DNA of 64,000 nucleotides from Nocardioides luti. Lineage in GTDB: Bacteria > Actinomycetota > Actinomycetes > Propionibacteriales > Nocardioidaceae. Shown piece after piece: positions 1 through 7,861 of the stretch. Every line of letters begins with the position of its first letter. Positions within the stretch are counted from its first letter, which is position 1. Below the pieces are notes generated by a model, which did not search any database, was not told where the DNA came from, and was given only the letters and a program-made list of their open reading frames with translations. Position numbers and translations under genes: made by a program. The stretch covers positions 2,790,001 to 2,854,000 of the forward strand of contig NZ_JACKXE010000001.1 of the NCBI RefSeq assembly GCF_014212315.1. Direction: 5' to 3'.

Positions 1-632
1 GTCGCCTCATCGGCGAGGTCGAGGGGGGCCAGGTCGTGCGCGACGCCGAGGGTGTCGAGCACCTCGATCGCCATCCGCTGGTGGCCGGCCGGTCCCATGT
101 GCATGCGGTCGGCGTCCCAGAAGCGCCAGTCGCGGTACTCGCGCAGCCGCCAGAAGTCGACGACCGAGGCGCCGTGCCGGTCGGCGCTCTCGCGGACGTG
201 CTCGTTGTAGAGCGCGAACCGGCCGCGCACCGGTCGGTAGATCGCCGACCCGCCCGGGTCGAAGGCGGTCCACACGAGCAGCCGGGCGCCGGTGGCGGCC
301 AGGCGCGCCAGCGCGGCGTCGTACGTCGCGGCGAGGGCGTCCAGGTCGACGCGGGGGCGGAGGATGTCGTTGGCGCCGGCGTAGATCGTGACGAGGTCCG
401 GCTCGAGCGCGACGGCGGGCTCGACCTGCTCGGCCACGATGCCCTCGAGCTTGCGGCCGCGGATCGCCAGGTTGGCGTAGGTCGCGTCGTCGCTGCCACC
501 GATCAGCACCTCGGCGACCCGGTCGGCCCAGCCGCGCAGGCCGTTGGGGCGGGTCGGGTCGGGGTCGCCCACGCCCTCGGTGAACGAGTCGCCCAGGGCG
601 ACGTAGCGGCGGAAGGCGGGCGCGGTGCTCAT
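1..632 (-). CDS. SGNH/GDSL hydrolase, C-terminus cut by window edge
   Basis: Esterase or lipase of the SGNH superfamily. The ATG at 632-630 opens a protein beginning MSTAPAFRRYVALGDSFTEG, so the nucleophile block GDS lies at residues 14-16 with Ser16. A GAND block III follows (VTIYAGANDIL), and near the window edge a D-R-M-H stretch fits the Asp-x-x-His of block V, so all catalytic elements are present. No signal peptide is visible, suggesting a cytoplasmic enzyme. The frame is still open at base 1, so the end is missing. It diverges from dcd with about 50 bases between start codons. The substrate cannot be read from sequence. Confidence 0.85.
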   Translation of the reverse strand, partial: MSTAPAFRRYVALGDSFTEGVGDPDPTRPNGLRGWADRVAEVLIGGSDDATYANLAIRGRKLEGIVAEQVEPAVALEPDLVTIYAGANDILRPRVDLDALAATYDAALARLAATGARLLVWTAFDPGGSAIYRPVRGRFALYNEHVRESADRHGASVVDFWRLREYRDWRFWDADRMHMGPAGHQRMAIEVLDTLGVAHDLAPLDLADEA

Positions 633-682
633 GGCTCCATGATCGGGGTCCCGCCAAGGCGGGTGGCCGGTAGGGTGCCAGC

Positions 683-1258
683 GTGCTGCTCTCCGACCGC
701 GACATCCTGGCCGAGATCGATGCCGGACGGATCGCGCTGGACCCCTGGGATCCCGCGATGCTCCAGCCGTCGTCCGTGGACGTGCGGCTCGACCGCTTCT
801 TCCGGGTCTTCGAGAACCACCGCTACCCGCACATCGACCCCGCGGCCGACCAGTCGGACCTGACCCGCGAGGTGGAGCCGGTCGGCGACGAGCCGTTCAT
901 CCTGCACCCCGGCGAGTTCGTGCTGGGGTCGACGTACGAAGTGGTGAGCCTGCCGGCCGACGTCGCGGCGCGGGTCGAGGGCAAGTCCTCGCTGGGGCGC
1001 CTCGGCCTGCTGACCCACGCGACCGCCGGCTTCGTGGACCCGGGCTTCTCCGGGCACGTGACGCTCGAGCTCGCGAACGTCGCGACGCTGCCGATCAAGC
1101 TCTACCCGGGGATGAAGATCGGACAGTTCTGCTTCTTCCGGCTGACCTCGCCGAGCGAGCACCCCTACGGCTCGGAGAAGTACGGCTCGCGCTACCAGGG
1201 CCAGCGCGGCCCCACGCCGTCGCGGTCCTTCCAGAACTTCCACCGCACGGAGATCTGA
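683..1258 (+). CDS. dcd: dCTP deaminase
   Basis: Deaminates dCTP in pyrimidine deoxynucleotide synthesis; actinobacterial members may be bifunctional and release dUMP directly, which sequence alone does not settle. The 191-residue length is normal. Family signatures are EGKSSLGR at 100-107 and [11 protein letters not shown] at 112-122, followed by TLELAN with the expected catalytic Glu129. The C-terminus carries the conserved [15 protein letters not shown] segment that closes over the triphosphate. The GTG start sits exactly six bases after a TAGGGT at 671-676, so the transcript is probably leaderless. It is a single gene followed by an iron-regulated one. Confidence 0.97.
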   Translation: MLLSDRDILAEIDAGRIALDPWDPAMLQPSSVDVRLDRFFRVFENHRYPHIDPAADQSDLTREVEPVGDEPFILHPGEFVLGSTYEVVSLPADVAARVEGKSSLGRLGLLTHATAGFVDPGFSGHVTLELANVATLPIKLYPGMKIGQFCFFRLTSPSEHPYGSEKYGSRYQGQRGPTPSRSFQNFHRTEI

Positions 1259-1276
1259 CCGCCGCCGGACGTCGGG

Positions 1277-1305
1277 TAAGGTGACCCTAACTTAGGCTCA
1301 CCTAA
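1277..1305 (+). promoter_or_regulatory. Two overlapping IdeR/DtxR-type iron boxes
   Basis: Two 19-bp windows, 1277-1295 and 1287-1305, each match the known IdeR/DtxR consensus TWAGGTWAGSCTWACCTWA at 15 of 19 positions by eye. They are offset by 10 bases, about one helical turn, as expected for cooperative dimers binding opposite sides of one operator. They lie 16 bases before the start of the siderophore-interacting protein, which predicts repression when iron is plentiful. Confidence 0.8.
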
Positions 1306-1321
1306 CTCCGAGGACGTCCCG

Positions 1322-2281
1322 ATGACCACGACCACGCACGCCCCGCTCCCGATGATCCTCGACCGGGTGGCGGTCGCCGGGGTCCGGCGCCTTTCGCCGA
1401 GCTTCGTGCGGATCGAGCTCGCCGGGCCCGCGCTCGCCGAGTTCGGGGTGGACGGGCCGCTGCTCGACCAGCGGATCAAGCTGCTGCTGCCCGGGGCGGA
1501 CGGCTCGCTGCCGTCGCTCTCGTCGGCCGGCTCGGACGAGGGGTGGTACGCCGCGTGGCTGGCCCTGCCGGAGACGGACCGCGGCCACCTGCGGACGTAC
1601 ACGGTGCGGGCGCTGCGGGGCAGCGGCGCCGACGCCCGGCTGGTCGTCGACGTGGTCCTGCACCCCGACGACGGCGAGCCCGGACCGGGGGCGAGCTGGG
1701 CGGCCCGGGCCGTGGTGGGCGACGAGGTGGTGCTGCTGGGCCCCCGGCGCGGGGTGCCGTGGGGTGGCATCGAGTTCCTCCCCGGCGACGCGGCCACGGT
1801 GCTGCTCGCCGGCGACGAGACGGCGGTCCCGGCCGTCTGTGCCGTGCTCGAGCAGCTCCCGCCGGATGCCCGGGGGGCGGCCTTCCTCGAGGTGCCGGTG
1901 TCCGGGGACGTGCTGGCGGTCGAGCACCCCGTCGGGGTCGAGGTCGTCTGGCTGCCCCGGGACGGTCGCCCGCTCGGGTCCCTGCTGCAGCGGGCGGTGC
2001 TGGCCCACCTGGGGTCCCGCGCGGCGGTCGAGGACCTCGTCGGGCCCGAGGAGGAGGTGGACCCGGACCTGTGGGAGACCCCGACGTACTCCTCGGCCGG
2101 TGAGGCGGTGGCGGCGGATCCTGAAGCGGAGGGTGGGCCGGGGGACCTCTACGCCTGGGTCGCGGGGGAGTCCCGCGTGGTCACCGGGCTGCGGCGGGCG
2201 CTGGTGGCCGAGGTGGGGCTGGACCGGCGCCAGGTGGCCTTCATGGGCTACTGGCGCCGGGGCGTCGCGATGCGGTCGTGA
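1322..2281 (+). CDS. Siderophore-interacting protein (FAD ferric-siderophore reductase)
   Basis: Cytoplasmic flavoprotein of the SIP family (ViuB/FscN type), which releases iron by reducing ferric siderophores with NAD(P)H. The FAD-binding barrel is marked by RTYTVR at residues 91-96, and the C-terminal NAD(P)H domain includes LLAGDETAVPA and ends in the family-typical GYWRRG. The 319-residue length is slightly above the usual 250-290 because of an acidic loop around residues 240-270. Immediately upstream is a double IdeR/DtxR-type box, supporting iron-starvation induction. No siderophore uptake or synthesis gene lies nearby, so it works with a system elsewhere. It ends 7 bases from a convergent small ORF. 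Confidence 0.92.
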   Translation: MTTTTHAPLPMILDRVAVAGVRRLSPSFVRIELAGPALAEFGVDGPLLDQRIKLLLPGADGSLPSLSSAGSDEGWYAAWLALPETDRGHLRTYTVRALRGSGADARLVVDVVLHPDDGEPGPGASWAARAVVGDEVVLLGPRRGVPWGGIEFLPGDAATVLLAGDETAVPAVCAVLEQLPPDARGAAFLEVPVSGDVLAVEHPVGVEVVWLPRDGRPLGSLLQRAVLAHLGSRAAVEDLVGPEEEVDPDLWETPTYSSAGEAVAADPEAEGGPGDLYAWVAGESRVVTGLRRALVAEVGLDRRQVAFMGYWRRGVAMRS

Positions 2282-2287
2282 CGCGGC

Positions 2288-2440
2288 TCAGCCGTCGATC
2301 CGGTCCGCGAAGCGGCGCAGCCGCTGGGCGAAGCGCTGCCGCTGCGGGACGACCGGCAGGTGCGGCTGCGCGGCGCGGTTGAGGCGGTCGGCGATCTGGT
2401 GGCGGGCCTCGGTCTCGATCATGAGGTGGCTGTCGTACAT
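2288..2440 (-). CDS. Small hypothetical protein (50 aa)
   Basis: A short ORF starting MYDSHLMIETEARHQIADRL with a good ribosome site (GGAGACC just before the ATG). It is a single charged helix rich in Arg and Gln, with no cysteine, signal peptide or membrane segment. The length and the pattern of a short acidic start followed by a basic helix resemble many unassigned small actinobacterial proteins. It lies downstream of the DUF4097 gene on the same strand, about 70 bases away, and may be its operon partner. No function is assigned. Confidence 0.5.
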   Translation of the reverse strand: MYDSHLMIETEARHQIADRLNRAAQPHLPVVPQRQRFAQRLRRFADRIDG

Positions 2441-2508
2441 GGCGGTCTCCTGGTGGGGTCGGGGTGGTGCGCGTGGGTGGTGACGGGTGAGGTGTGGTGG
2501 GGGGACGG

Positions 2509-3333
2509 TCAGACCTCGACGAGGACGATGTCGCCGCTGACGGTCTTGGCGCGGAGCTCGACGTGGTCGGCCCCGTCCTGGGGCTCGCCGGCCCCGCGCA
2601 GGTTGCTGACGACCTCGCCCGAGACGGTCGAGACGTCGGTCCACACGGGGATGCCGGCCGGGATGCCGACGCGCACGTCGCCGGAGGCACCCTTGGCGGT
2701 CAGTCGGCCGCGGGCGACGCTGCCGATGACGAGGTCGCCACTGCCCGTGGTGAGCGAGACGTCGGTCTGGGCGTCGACGACCTTGAGGTCGCCGGAGCCG
2801 GTCTTGACGACGGTCGGGCCGTTGGTGGTGGCGATCTCCACGTCGCCGGAGCCGGTCGAGACGACCAGGGCGCCGTCGGCGCTGCCGAGGTTGACGTCGC
2901 CCGAGCCGCTCTTGATGCGCAGCTCGCCGCGGGCGTGCTCGACGGTGATGTCGCCGGAGCCGGTCTCGACGAGGGCGGGACCGCCCAGGACGTCGAGCCG
3001 GACGTCGCCGGAGCCGCTCTTCACGTGCGTGGTGCCGACGGTGCCGTCCGCGGTGATGTCGGCGCTGCCGGTCTTGACGGCCAGGTCGCTGTCGGTCGGG
3101 ACGGTGACGCGGACGTCGAGCCGCGAGTCGCCGCTCAGGAAGCCGGTGCGCTGCTTCGGGGCGATGATGCTCAGCTCGTCGCCGGACTGCTCGACCATCA
3201 CCTGCTCGGCGTCGCGGCCGGTGACCTCGACGTACGACTCGGTGGTGTCGGTGGCGACGACCTGGACGGAGCCCTTGCCGATCTCGACGTAGAGCTGGAC
3301 GGGGCGGTGGGCTTCGAAGTGGTGCTCGGTCAT
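2509..3333 (-). CDS. DUF4097 family beta-strand repeat protein
   Basis: A 274-residue protein built from short beta-strand repeats of about 18-20 residues with the recurring core [TK]GSGD[VIL], at least eight copies, then variants with SGD. This is the DUF4097/putative-adhesin pattern, predicted to form a beta-solenoid. There is no signal peptide or membrane segment, so it is probably cytoplasmic in this form. The ORF can begin 12 bases upstream at 3345, but MTEHHFEAHRPVQLYVEIG fits the family start better. It follows the ribbon-helix-helix gene on the same strand, with a terminator-like hairpin between them. Biological role unknown. Confidence 0.8.
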   Translation of the reverse strand: MTEHHFEAHRPVQLYVEIGKGSVQVVATDTTESYVEVTGRDAEQVMVEQSGDELSIIAPKQRTGFLSGDSRLDVRVTVPTDSDLAVKTGSADITADGTVGTTHVKSGSGDVRLDVLGGPALVETGSGDITVEHARGELRIKSGSGDVNLGSADGALVVSTGSGDVEIATTNGPTVVKTGSGDLKVVDAQTDVSLTTGSGDLVIGSVARGRLTAKGASGDVRVGIPAGIPVWTDVSTVSGEVVSNLRGAGEPQDGADHVELRAKTVSGDIVLVEV

Positions 3334-3361
3334 GGGTGCTCCCAAGGGTGTGTTCGGCCGT

Positions 3362-3384
3362 GGGACCAGCCTGGGGCTGGTCCC
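3362..3384 (-). terminator. Hairpin between RHH gene and DUF4097 gene
   Basis: Perfect 10-bp inverted repeat, GGGACCAGCC at 3362-3371 and GGCTGGTCCC at 3375-3384, with a 3-base loop. It lies downstream of the ribbon-helix-helix gene and before the DUF4097 start. No T-run is seen, as is common for actinobacterial terminators; an attenuator role is also possible. Confidence 0.5.
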
Positions 3385-3420
3385 CTGACGGGGCTTGACG
3401 GTGGTTGCGGTGCGGGTGGG

Positions 3421-3972
3421 TCAGATCCAGCCGGTCATCCGGCGGCTGCCGCGGCTCTTGCCGCCGAAGGGGTCGCTGCCCCCGAAGAAGGGGATGCTCG
3501 ACAGGTCGATGTCGACGTTGATGGCGTTCTCGCGGGTGGCGTTGCGGACGACGTTGACCAGCCAGGTGTTGAGCGAGTGGCCCGAGCGGGCGGCCATCTC
3601 CTCGGCCTTCGCCTTGACGGACTCGGGCATCCGGAGGGTGATCCGGGCGACGGCGCCGTCCTCGTCGAGCTCCTCGACGGCGGGCGGGGCCGGGGGCGCC
3701 GGCGGGGCCGGGGGCGTCATTGCCGCGGTCTGCACGACGAAGTCGAGCTCCCGGCCGCTGAGCCGGACGTCGACGCTGCCGGTCGGCATCTCGGCGGTGA
3801 TCTCGGCGGCAGCCTGCGAGACCGCCTCCATCAGGGCCAGCCGCGCCGACGGGTCGAGGGCGAAGGTGAGGCGCTCGGCGGCCTGACGGGTCTCGGGGCC
3901 GGCGGCCTCCGCGGCGGCGACGAGGTCCCGGCGGAGGCTGTCGATGTACGGCGTGATGTCCATGTGCACCAT
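3421..3972 (-). CDS. Ribbon-helix-helix domain protein, probable DNA-binding regulator
   Basis: A 183-residue protein in three parts: an N-terminal helical region of about 85 residues, a Pro-Ala linker (PPAPPAPPAPPAV), and a CopG/HicB-type ribbon-helix-helix segment, ARITLRMPESVKAKAEEMA followed by RSGHSLNTWLVNVVRNA. The beta-strand RITLRMP and the SLNTWLV turn are characteristic of this fold. The C-terminus is Gly- and Arg-rich. It is transcribed divergently from the sodium:solute symporter, and the spacer holds three TGACRTCA palindromes, so it is probably an autoregulator that also controls the symporter. Two starts are possible (3972 or the ATG at 3963). No adjacent toxin gene exists, so a toxin-antitoxin role is not supported. 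Confidence 0.7.
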   Translation of the reverse strand: MVHMDITPYIDSLRRDLVAAAEAAGPETRQAAERLTFALDPSARLALMEAVSQAAAEITAEMPTGSVDVRLSGRELDFVVQTAAMTPPAPPAPPAPPAVEELDEDGAVARITLRMPESVKAKAEEMAARSGHSLNTWLVNVVRNATRENAINVDIDLSSIPFFGGSDPFGGKSRGSRRMTGWI

Positions 3973-3974
3973 CG

Positions 3975-4014
3975 TGACATCACTATGACGTCACGTCAAG
4001 AAGTTGTGACGTCA
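3975..4014. promoter_or_regulatory. Triple TGACRTCA operator between RHH gene and symporter
   Basis: TGACATCA at 3975-3982 and TGACGTCA at 3986-3993 and 4007-4014. Spacings are 11 and 21 bases, so all three lie on one face of the helix. Ribbon-helix-helix dimers usually bind short palindromes in phased arrays. The first copy abuts the start codon of the RHH gene, so binding would block transcription or leaderless initiation there. Confidence 0.6.
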
Positions 4015-4114
4015 TTTCTGGTGTCACTCGTGGGCGTGCGTGACGGCGCGGTGGGTACAGGTCTAGCGTGACGTCGCCGTCACACCCCTCGCATACGTTC
4101 CGGAAGGGCCACCC

Positions 4115-5860
4115 ATGGCTGACTCGGGCATCACCGTCCTGGCGAGCGACACGCTCATCCAGGCGAACGCCGTCGACTACCTCGTCATCGCCGTCTACTT
4201 CGGCTTCGTGATCGCCATCGGCTTCATGGCGAGCCGACGGGTCTCCGACTCGTTGGACTTCTTCCTGTCCGGGCGCTCGCTGCCGGCCTGGGTCACCGGG
4301 CTCGCCTTCATCTCGGCGAACCTCGGTGCCGTCGAGATCATGGGCATGTCCGCCAACGGGGCGCAGTACGGCCTGCCGGCGGTGCACTACTTCTGGATCG
4401 GCGCCATCCCCGCGATGCTCTTCCTCGGCGTCGTGATGATGCCGTTCTACTACGGCTCGAAGGTCCGCTCGGTGCCGGAGTTCATGCTCCGACGCTTCGG
4501 GCCGGGCGCGCACCTGGTCAACTCGATCTCGTTCGCCGTCGCCCAGCTGCTCATCGCGGGCATCAACCTCTACCTGCTCGGCAGCATCATCCAGGCGCTG
4601 CTCGGCTGGAACCTCACGCTCGCCCTGCTGGTCGCCGCCGTGATCGTCCTGTCGTACATCACCCTCGGCGGCCTCAGCGCCGCGATCTACAACGAGGTCC
4701 TGCAGTTCTTCGTCATCGTCGCGGGCCTGCTGCCGCTCACCCTCATCGGCCTGCACCAGGTCGGCGGCTGGGGCGGCCTGAAGGACAAGATCACCGCGAA
4801 CGCCGGGGACGGCGGCTCCGCGACCGCGGCCCAGCAGCTCAGCTCCTGGCCCGGCACCGACCTGACCGGCTTCGACTCCTCGATCCTGTCGGTCATCGGC
4901 ATCGTCTTCGGTCTCGGCTTCGTGCTGTCCTTCGGCTACTGGACGACGAACTTCGTCGAGGTCCAGCGCGCGATGGCCACCGAGTCGATCTCCGCGGCCC
5001 GCAAGACCCCGATCATCGGCGCCTTCCCGAAGATGTTCGTCCCGTTCATCACGATCCTGCCGGGCATGATCGCCGCGGTCCTCGTCGCCGAGATGGTGAA
5101 GACCAAGGCCGGGGAGACCGTGGCGGGTGGTGCGAGCGGCACCGTGAAGTTCAACGACTCGCTGCTCTACCTGATGCGCGACCTGCTGCCCAACGGCCTG
5201 CTCGGCATCGCGATCACCGGTCTGCTGGCGGCCTTCATGGCCGGCATGGCGGCCAACATCTCGGCGTTCAACACGGTCTTCAGCTTCGACCTGTGGGGCC
5301 AGTACGTCGTCAAGGACCGCTCCGACGGCTACTACCTGAAGGTCGGCCGCATCGCGACGGTCGGCGCCACCCTGGTCGCGGTCTTCACCGCCCAGCTGGC
5401 GTCGAACTTCTCCAACATCATGGACTACCTCCAGACCCTGTTCGGCTTCTTCAACGCGCCGCTCTTCGCGACCTTCATCCTCGGGATGTTCTGGAAGCGG
5501 ATGACCTCGACCGCGGGCTGGGTCGGGCTGTCGTTCGGCACGATCGCCGCCGTGTTCGTCGCGTTCCTCTCCGAGGGCACCCTCGGCTCCCTGAGCATCG
5601 GGGCGATCCCGCTGAGCGGCCAGGGGGCGTCCTTCGTGGCGGCCGGTGCGGCGTTCGTCGTCGACATCGTGCTGAGCGTGGTGGTCTCGCTCATGACCGC
5701 GCCGAAGCCGGCGTCCGAGCTGGTCGGGCTCGTCTACTCCGAGACCCCGGTGGAGCAGCGCACCGACGAGCACGAGGCGTCGTACCCGTGGTACCGCCGT
5801 ACCGTCCCACTCGCAGGCCTGGCACTCGCCATGGTCGTCGTCCTGAACATCGCGTTCTGA
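4115..5860 (+). CDS. Sodium:solute symporter (SSS family)
   Basis: Integral membrane protein of 581 residues in the SSS (SGLT/PutP) family, importing a small solute with sodium. About 13-14 hydrophobic segments are visible. Family features include the early loop DFFLSGRSLPAW, the helix GLAFISANLGAVEIMGMSAN resembling the sugar-type branch, and SVPEFMLRRFG. The loop near residues 215-245 is long and polar, and the cytoplasmic tail is charged. The likely start is ATG 4115 with GGAAGGG upstream. The next gene starts 10 bases later, so the pair is an operon. The divergent ribbon-helix-helix gene is the probable regulator. The substrate is not determinable; sugar or carboxylate are both possible. 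Confidence 0.9.
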   Translation: MADSGITVLASDTLIQANAVDYLVIAVYFGFVIAIGFMASRRVSDSLDFFLSGRSLPAWVTGLAFISANLGAVEIMGMSANGAQYGLPAVHYFWIGAIPAMLFLGVVMMPFYYGSKVRSVPEFMLRRFGPGAHLVNSISFAVAQLLIAGINLYLLGSIIQALLGWNLTLALLVAAVIVLSYITLGGLSAAIYNEVLQFFVIVAGLLPLTLIGLHQVGGWGGLKDKITANAGDGGSATAAQQLSSWPGTDLTGFDSSILSVIGIVFGLGFVLSFGYWTTNFVEVQRAMATESISAARKTPIIGAFPKMFVPFITILPGMIAAVLVAEMVKTKAGETVAGGASGTVKFNDSLLYLMRDLLPNGLLGIAITGLLAAFMAGMAANISAFNTVFSFDLWGQYVVKDRSDGYYLKVGRIATVGATLVAVFTAQLASNFSNIMDYLQTLFGFFNAPLFATFILGMFWKRMTSTAGWVGLSFGTIAAVFVAFLSEGTLGSLSIGAIPLSGQGASFVAAGAAFVVDIVLSVVVSLMTAPKPASELVGLVYSETPVEQRTDEHEASYPWYRRTVPLAGLALAMVVVLNIAF

Positions 5861-5870
5861 GGAGGCTCGC

Positions 5871-6140
5871 ATGGCAACCGAGAAGCACACGGCAGGGGCC
5901 CTCGACATCCGCAACATCATCGGGGCGGTGCTCGGCATCTACGGCGTCATTCTGCTCGGGATGGGCCTCTTCGGCGACACCGAGACCGAGAAGACCGGCG
6001 GCGTGAACGCCAACCTCTGGGCCGGGATCGCGCTGCTCGTCGTCGGTGTCGGCTTCCTCGCCTGGGCGCGGATCCGCCCGGTCGTGGTCCCCGACGACGC
6101 CGGGCACACGACCGACGACCAGTCGCACGTGGGGAGCTGA
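5871..6140 (+). CDS. Small two-helix membrane protein, symporter partner
   Basis: An 89-residue protein with two hydrophobic helices, roughly residues 15-35 (IIGAVLGIYGVILLGMGLFG) and 47-68 (ANLWAGIALLVVGVGFLAW), and a hydrophilic His/Asp-rich tail. An excellent ribosome site, GAGGAGG, overlaps the stop of the symporter gene, so the two are translated together. It may be a small accessory subunit of the transporter. That role is inferred from position only; no named family is recognised. Confidence 0.65.
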   Translation: MATEKHTAGALDIRNIIGAVLGIYGVILLGMGLFGDTETEKTGGVNANLWAGIALLVVGVGFLAWARIRPVVVPDDAGHTTDDQSHVGS

Positions 6141-6147
6141 CGCTCCG

Positions 6148-7482
6148 CTAGGGGGAGCCGGCGGAGTCCGAGCCCTGGGGGCGCGGGCTCCGCACCACGA
6201 CGGTGTCGACGGCGCCGCCCCGGCGGTAGAGGTCGACCGTCAGCGGGCACCCGCCCGACTCGGTCGCCAGGGTGATGGCGAGCTCGACCGCCGTACGCCG
6301 TCCGAGGTCGTCCGGGCGTCGCACCCCGCACGCCTCGGCCGGGGGGACGCCGTCCATCACGACCAGCGTCGGGCCGAGGTAGTGGCCGTCGTCGACCCCG
6401 ATCCGCCCGGCGGCGTCCGCCACCCGGGACAGGGCGTTGCCCCACAGGCTCGGGTCCCGCGCCTCCCGGCGCGACAGCCTCACGGGCAGCCCGCCGTCGA
6501 CGGAGACGGTGACCTCGCGGGCGAAGCGCGGCGGTGCCCCGCGGCCCGTGGCGAAGTCCAGGAACGCCCAGGACTCCACGCGCGCGGGGTAGTCGTCCCC
6601 GCACGACGACGGGTCCACTCGCGGCACGACGAGCTCGACGGTGTCGCCGGGCTGGAAGCTGGTGCCGATGCCCGGGTTGGTCCCGAGCACGAGCCCCGGC
6701 GGCTCGCACGCCTCGACACGGGTGACGTCGACGCGGAGGACGTACGCCTCGAGCCGCGCGGTCGCGTCGCCGACGCGGTAGCCGAAGAACGACGGCAGCT
6801 GGTTGCCCCGCAGCGTCAGGGGCAGCGGGTCGGCCTGGGCCGCCTTCGCGTCGGGGCGGCCGGGCGGGTCGCCCTGGAGCTGGAGGGCGATGCCGGTCAG
6901 CACGGCCAGGGCCGCGGCCGCGGCCACCGTGGGGAGCAGCCACGCGCGACCCCTGCTGCCGCGCGGGGGCCTGGTGGGCAGCGGTCCGGCGGGCCGCACC
7001 AGGATCGTGTCGCCGGCCTGCGCCAGCAGCTGCCGGGCGTCGTCCCCCTCGGTGACCCCGAGGGCGGCCAGCGCCGCCGCGGCCCGCGGCGGCAGGTCGC
7101 GCCGCTCGAGGCCGAGCGCGTCGGCCGCGTCGGCCGCGGTCAGGTCGCAGAACCAGAGCAGCACCGCTGCGTCACGGACCTCCGCCGGCATCGCCCCCAG
7201 CGCGTGCCGCACCGCCAGCCCCTCGTCGTCGAGGCCGGGCGGCTGGTCGGGGCGCTCCTGCGGCACCGCCTCCGCGGGGTGCCCGATCCGGTCCGTCTCG
7301 ACCGCGGCGTGCAGGGTGCGCAGCACCTCCGGGTCCGGGTCGTCGGACCGGCGGATCGCCCGGGCCCGCTCGCCCAGGGCCTCCTCGACCAGGCTGCGCG
7401 CCCGCTCCAGCGGCCGTCCCATGAGCACGGCGGCACGGACCAGCATCGGGTGCCGCGCGACGACGTACTCACCGATGTCCAT
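6148..7482 (-). CDS. Sigma-factor-like N-terminus fused to membrane helix and PASTA-like domain
   Basis: A 444-residue protein with an unusual order. Residues 1-150 resemble a degenerate ECF sigma factor: the start MDIGEYVVARHPMLVRAAVLM looks like region 2, and a later stretch with LGAMPAEVRDAAVLLWFCDL and TAADAADALGL matches the region-4 pattern. A single transmembrane helix follows near residues 175-198 (WLLPTVAAAAALAVLTGIAL). The outer part holds one PASTA-like repeat ending PPGLVLGTNPGIGTSF then QPGDTVELVV, and a second Cys-containing domain. The start has AGGAGG upstream. Nothing supports true sigma activity, since the DNA-contacting parts look eroded. It is probably a membrane signalling or cell-wall sensing protein. 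Confidence 0.65.
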   Translation of the reverse strand: MDIGEYVVARHPMLVRAAVLMGRPLERARSLVEEALGERARAIRRSDDPDPEVLRTLHAAVETDRIGHPAEAVPQERPDQPPGLDDEGLAVRHALGAMPAEVRDAAVLLWFCDLTAADAADALGLERRDLPPRAAAALAALGVTEGDDARQLLAQAGDTILVRPAGPLPTRPPRGSRGRAWLLPTVAAAAALAVLTGIALQLQGDPPGRPDAKAAQADPLPLTLRGNQLPSFFGYRVGDATARLEAYVLRVDVTRVEACEPPGLVLGTNPGIGTSFQPGDTVELVVPRVDPSSCGDDYPARVESWAFLDFATGRGAPPRFAREVTVSVDGGLPVRLSRREARDPSLWGNALSRVADAAGRIGVDDGHYLGPTLVVMDGVPPAEACGVRRPDDLGRRTAVELAITLATESGGCPLTVDLYRRGGAVDTVVVRSPRPQGSDSAGSP

Positions 7483-7559
7483 GCCCGCCTCCTGTCGGGT
7501 TCACCGTACGGGTGGGCTGGTCGGGCGGTGGTTGGTCGAGGAGGCCGCGCGGGGCATCG

Positions 7560-7727
7560 GTGGTTGAGGAGGTCGCGCAGCGACCGTCTCGAAACCACCC
7601 ACCGCACGAGGGGAGGGCATCGGTGGTTGAGGAGGTCGCGCAGCGACCGTCTCGAAACCACCCACCGTGCAGGGGGGGGCGACGCCGGTGGTTGAGGAGG
7701 TCGCGCAGCGACCGTCTCGAAACCACC
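7560..7727. repeat. Three tandem copies of a hairpin-forming repeat
   Basis: Copies at 7560-7599, 7622-7662 and 7687-7727 share the arms GGTGGTTGAGGAGG and CCGTCTCGAAACCACC around a centre TCGCGCAGCGA. Spacers are 22 and 24 bases and unrelated. Each copy folds into a bulged hairpin (GGTGGTT with AACCACC, GAG with CTC, GGTCGC with GCGACC). A variant of the same repeat occurs inside the coding sequence near 35.4 kb, so this is a dispersed REP-like family. Confidence 0.9.
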
Positions 7728-7814
7728 CCGCGCGCAACCATGGTGCGTGGGATCAGGATCCGCGCCCGGATTCCTTGATCTGACGCACACGCACGGCTGG
7801 TCGGCAGACACCGT

Positions 7815-7861
7815 GACGCACGAAGCACCCGACACGCCGGGCGCCGGGTGCTTCGTGCGTC
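7815..7861 (-). terminator. Strong terminator of the EtfD-like gene
   Basis: A perfect 17-bp inverted repeat: GACGCACGAAGCACCCG at 7815-7831 and its complement at 7845-7861, with a 13-base loop. It lies 7 bases past the stop codon of the minus-strand oxidoreductase gene, in the right place for rho-independent termination. Confidence 0.8.

Noticed and set aside
3421..3972. Toxin-antitoxin antitoxin role for the ribbon-helix-helix protein
   Set aside because: No small toxin gene lies next to it; the neighbours are a DUF4097 protein and a symporter.
3983..5938. A 651-residue minus-strand frame opposite the symporter
   Set aside because: Arg/Asp/Glu-rich sequence without any recognisable fold; the plus strand encodes an evident multi-helix symporter.
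7560..7727. Possible CRISPR array (three regular repeats with 22- and 24-base spacers)
   Set aside because: Repeats are 40-41 bp hairpins also found inside a coding gene, spacers are short, only three copies exist and there are no cas genes.
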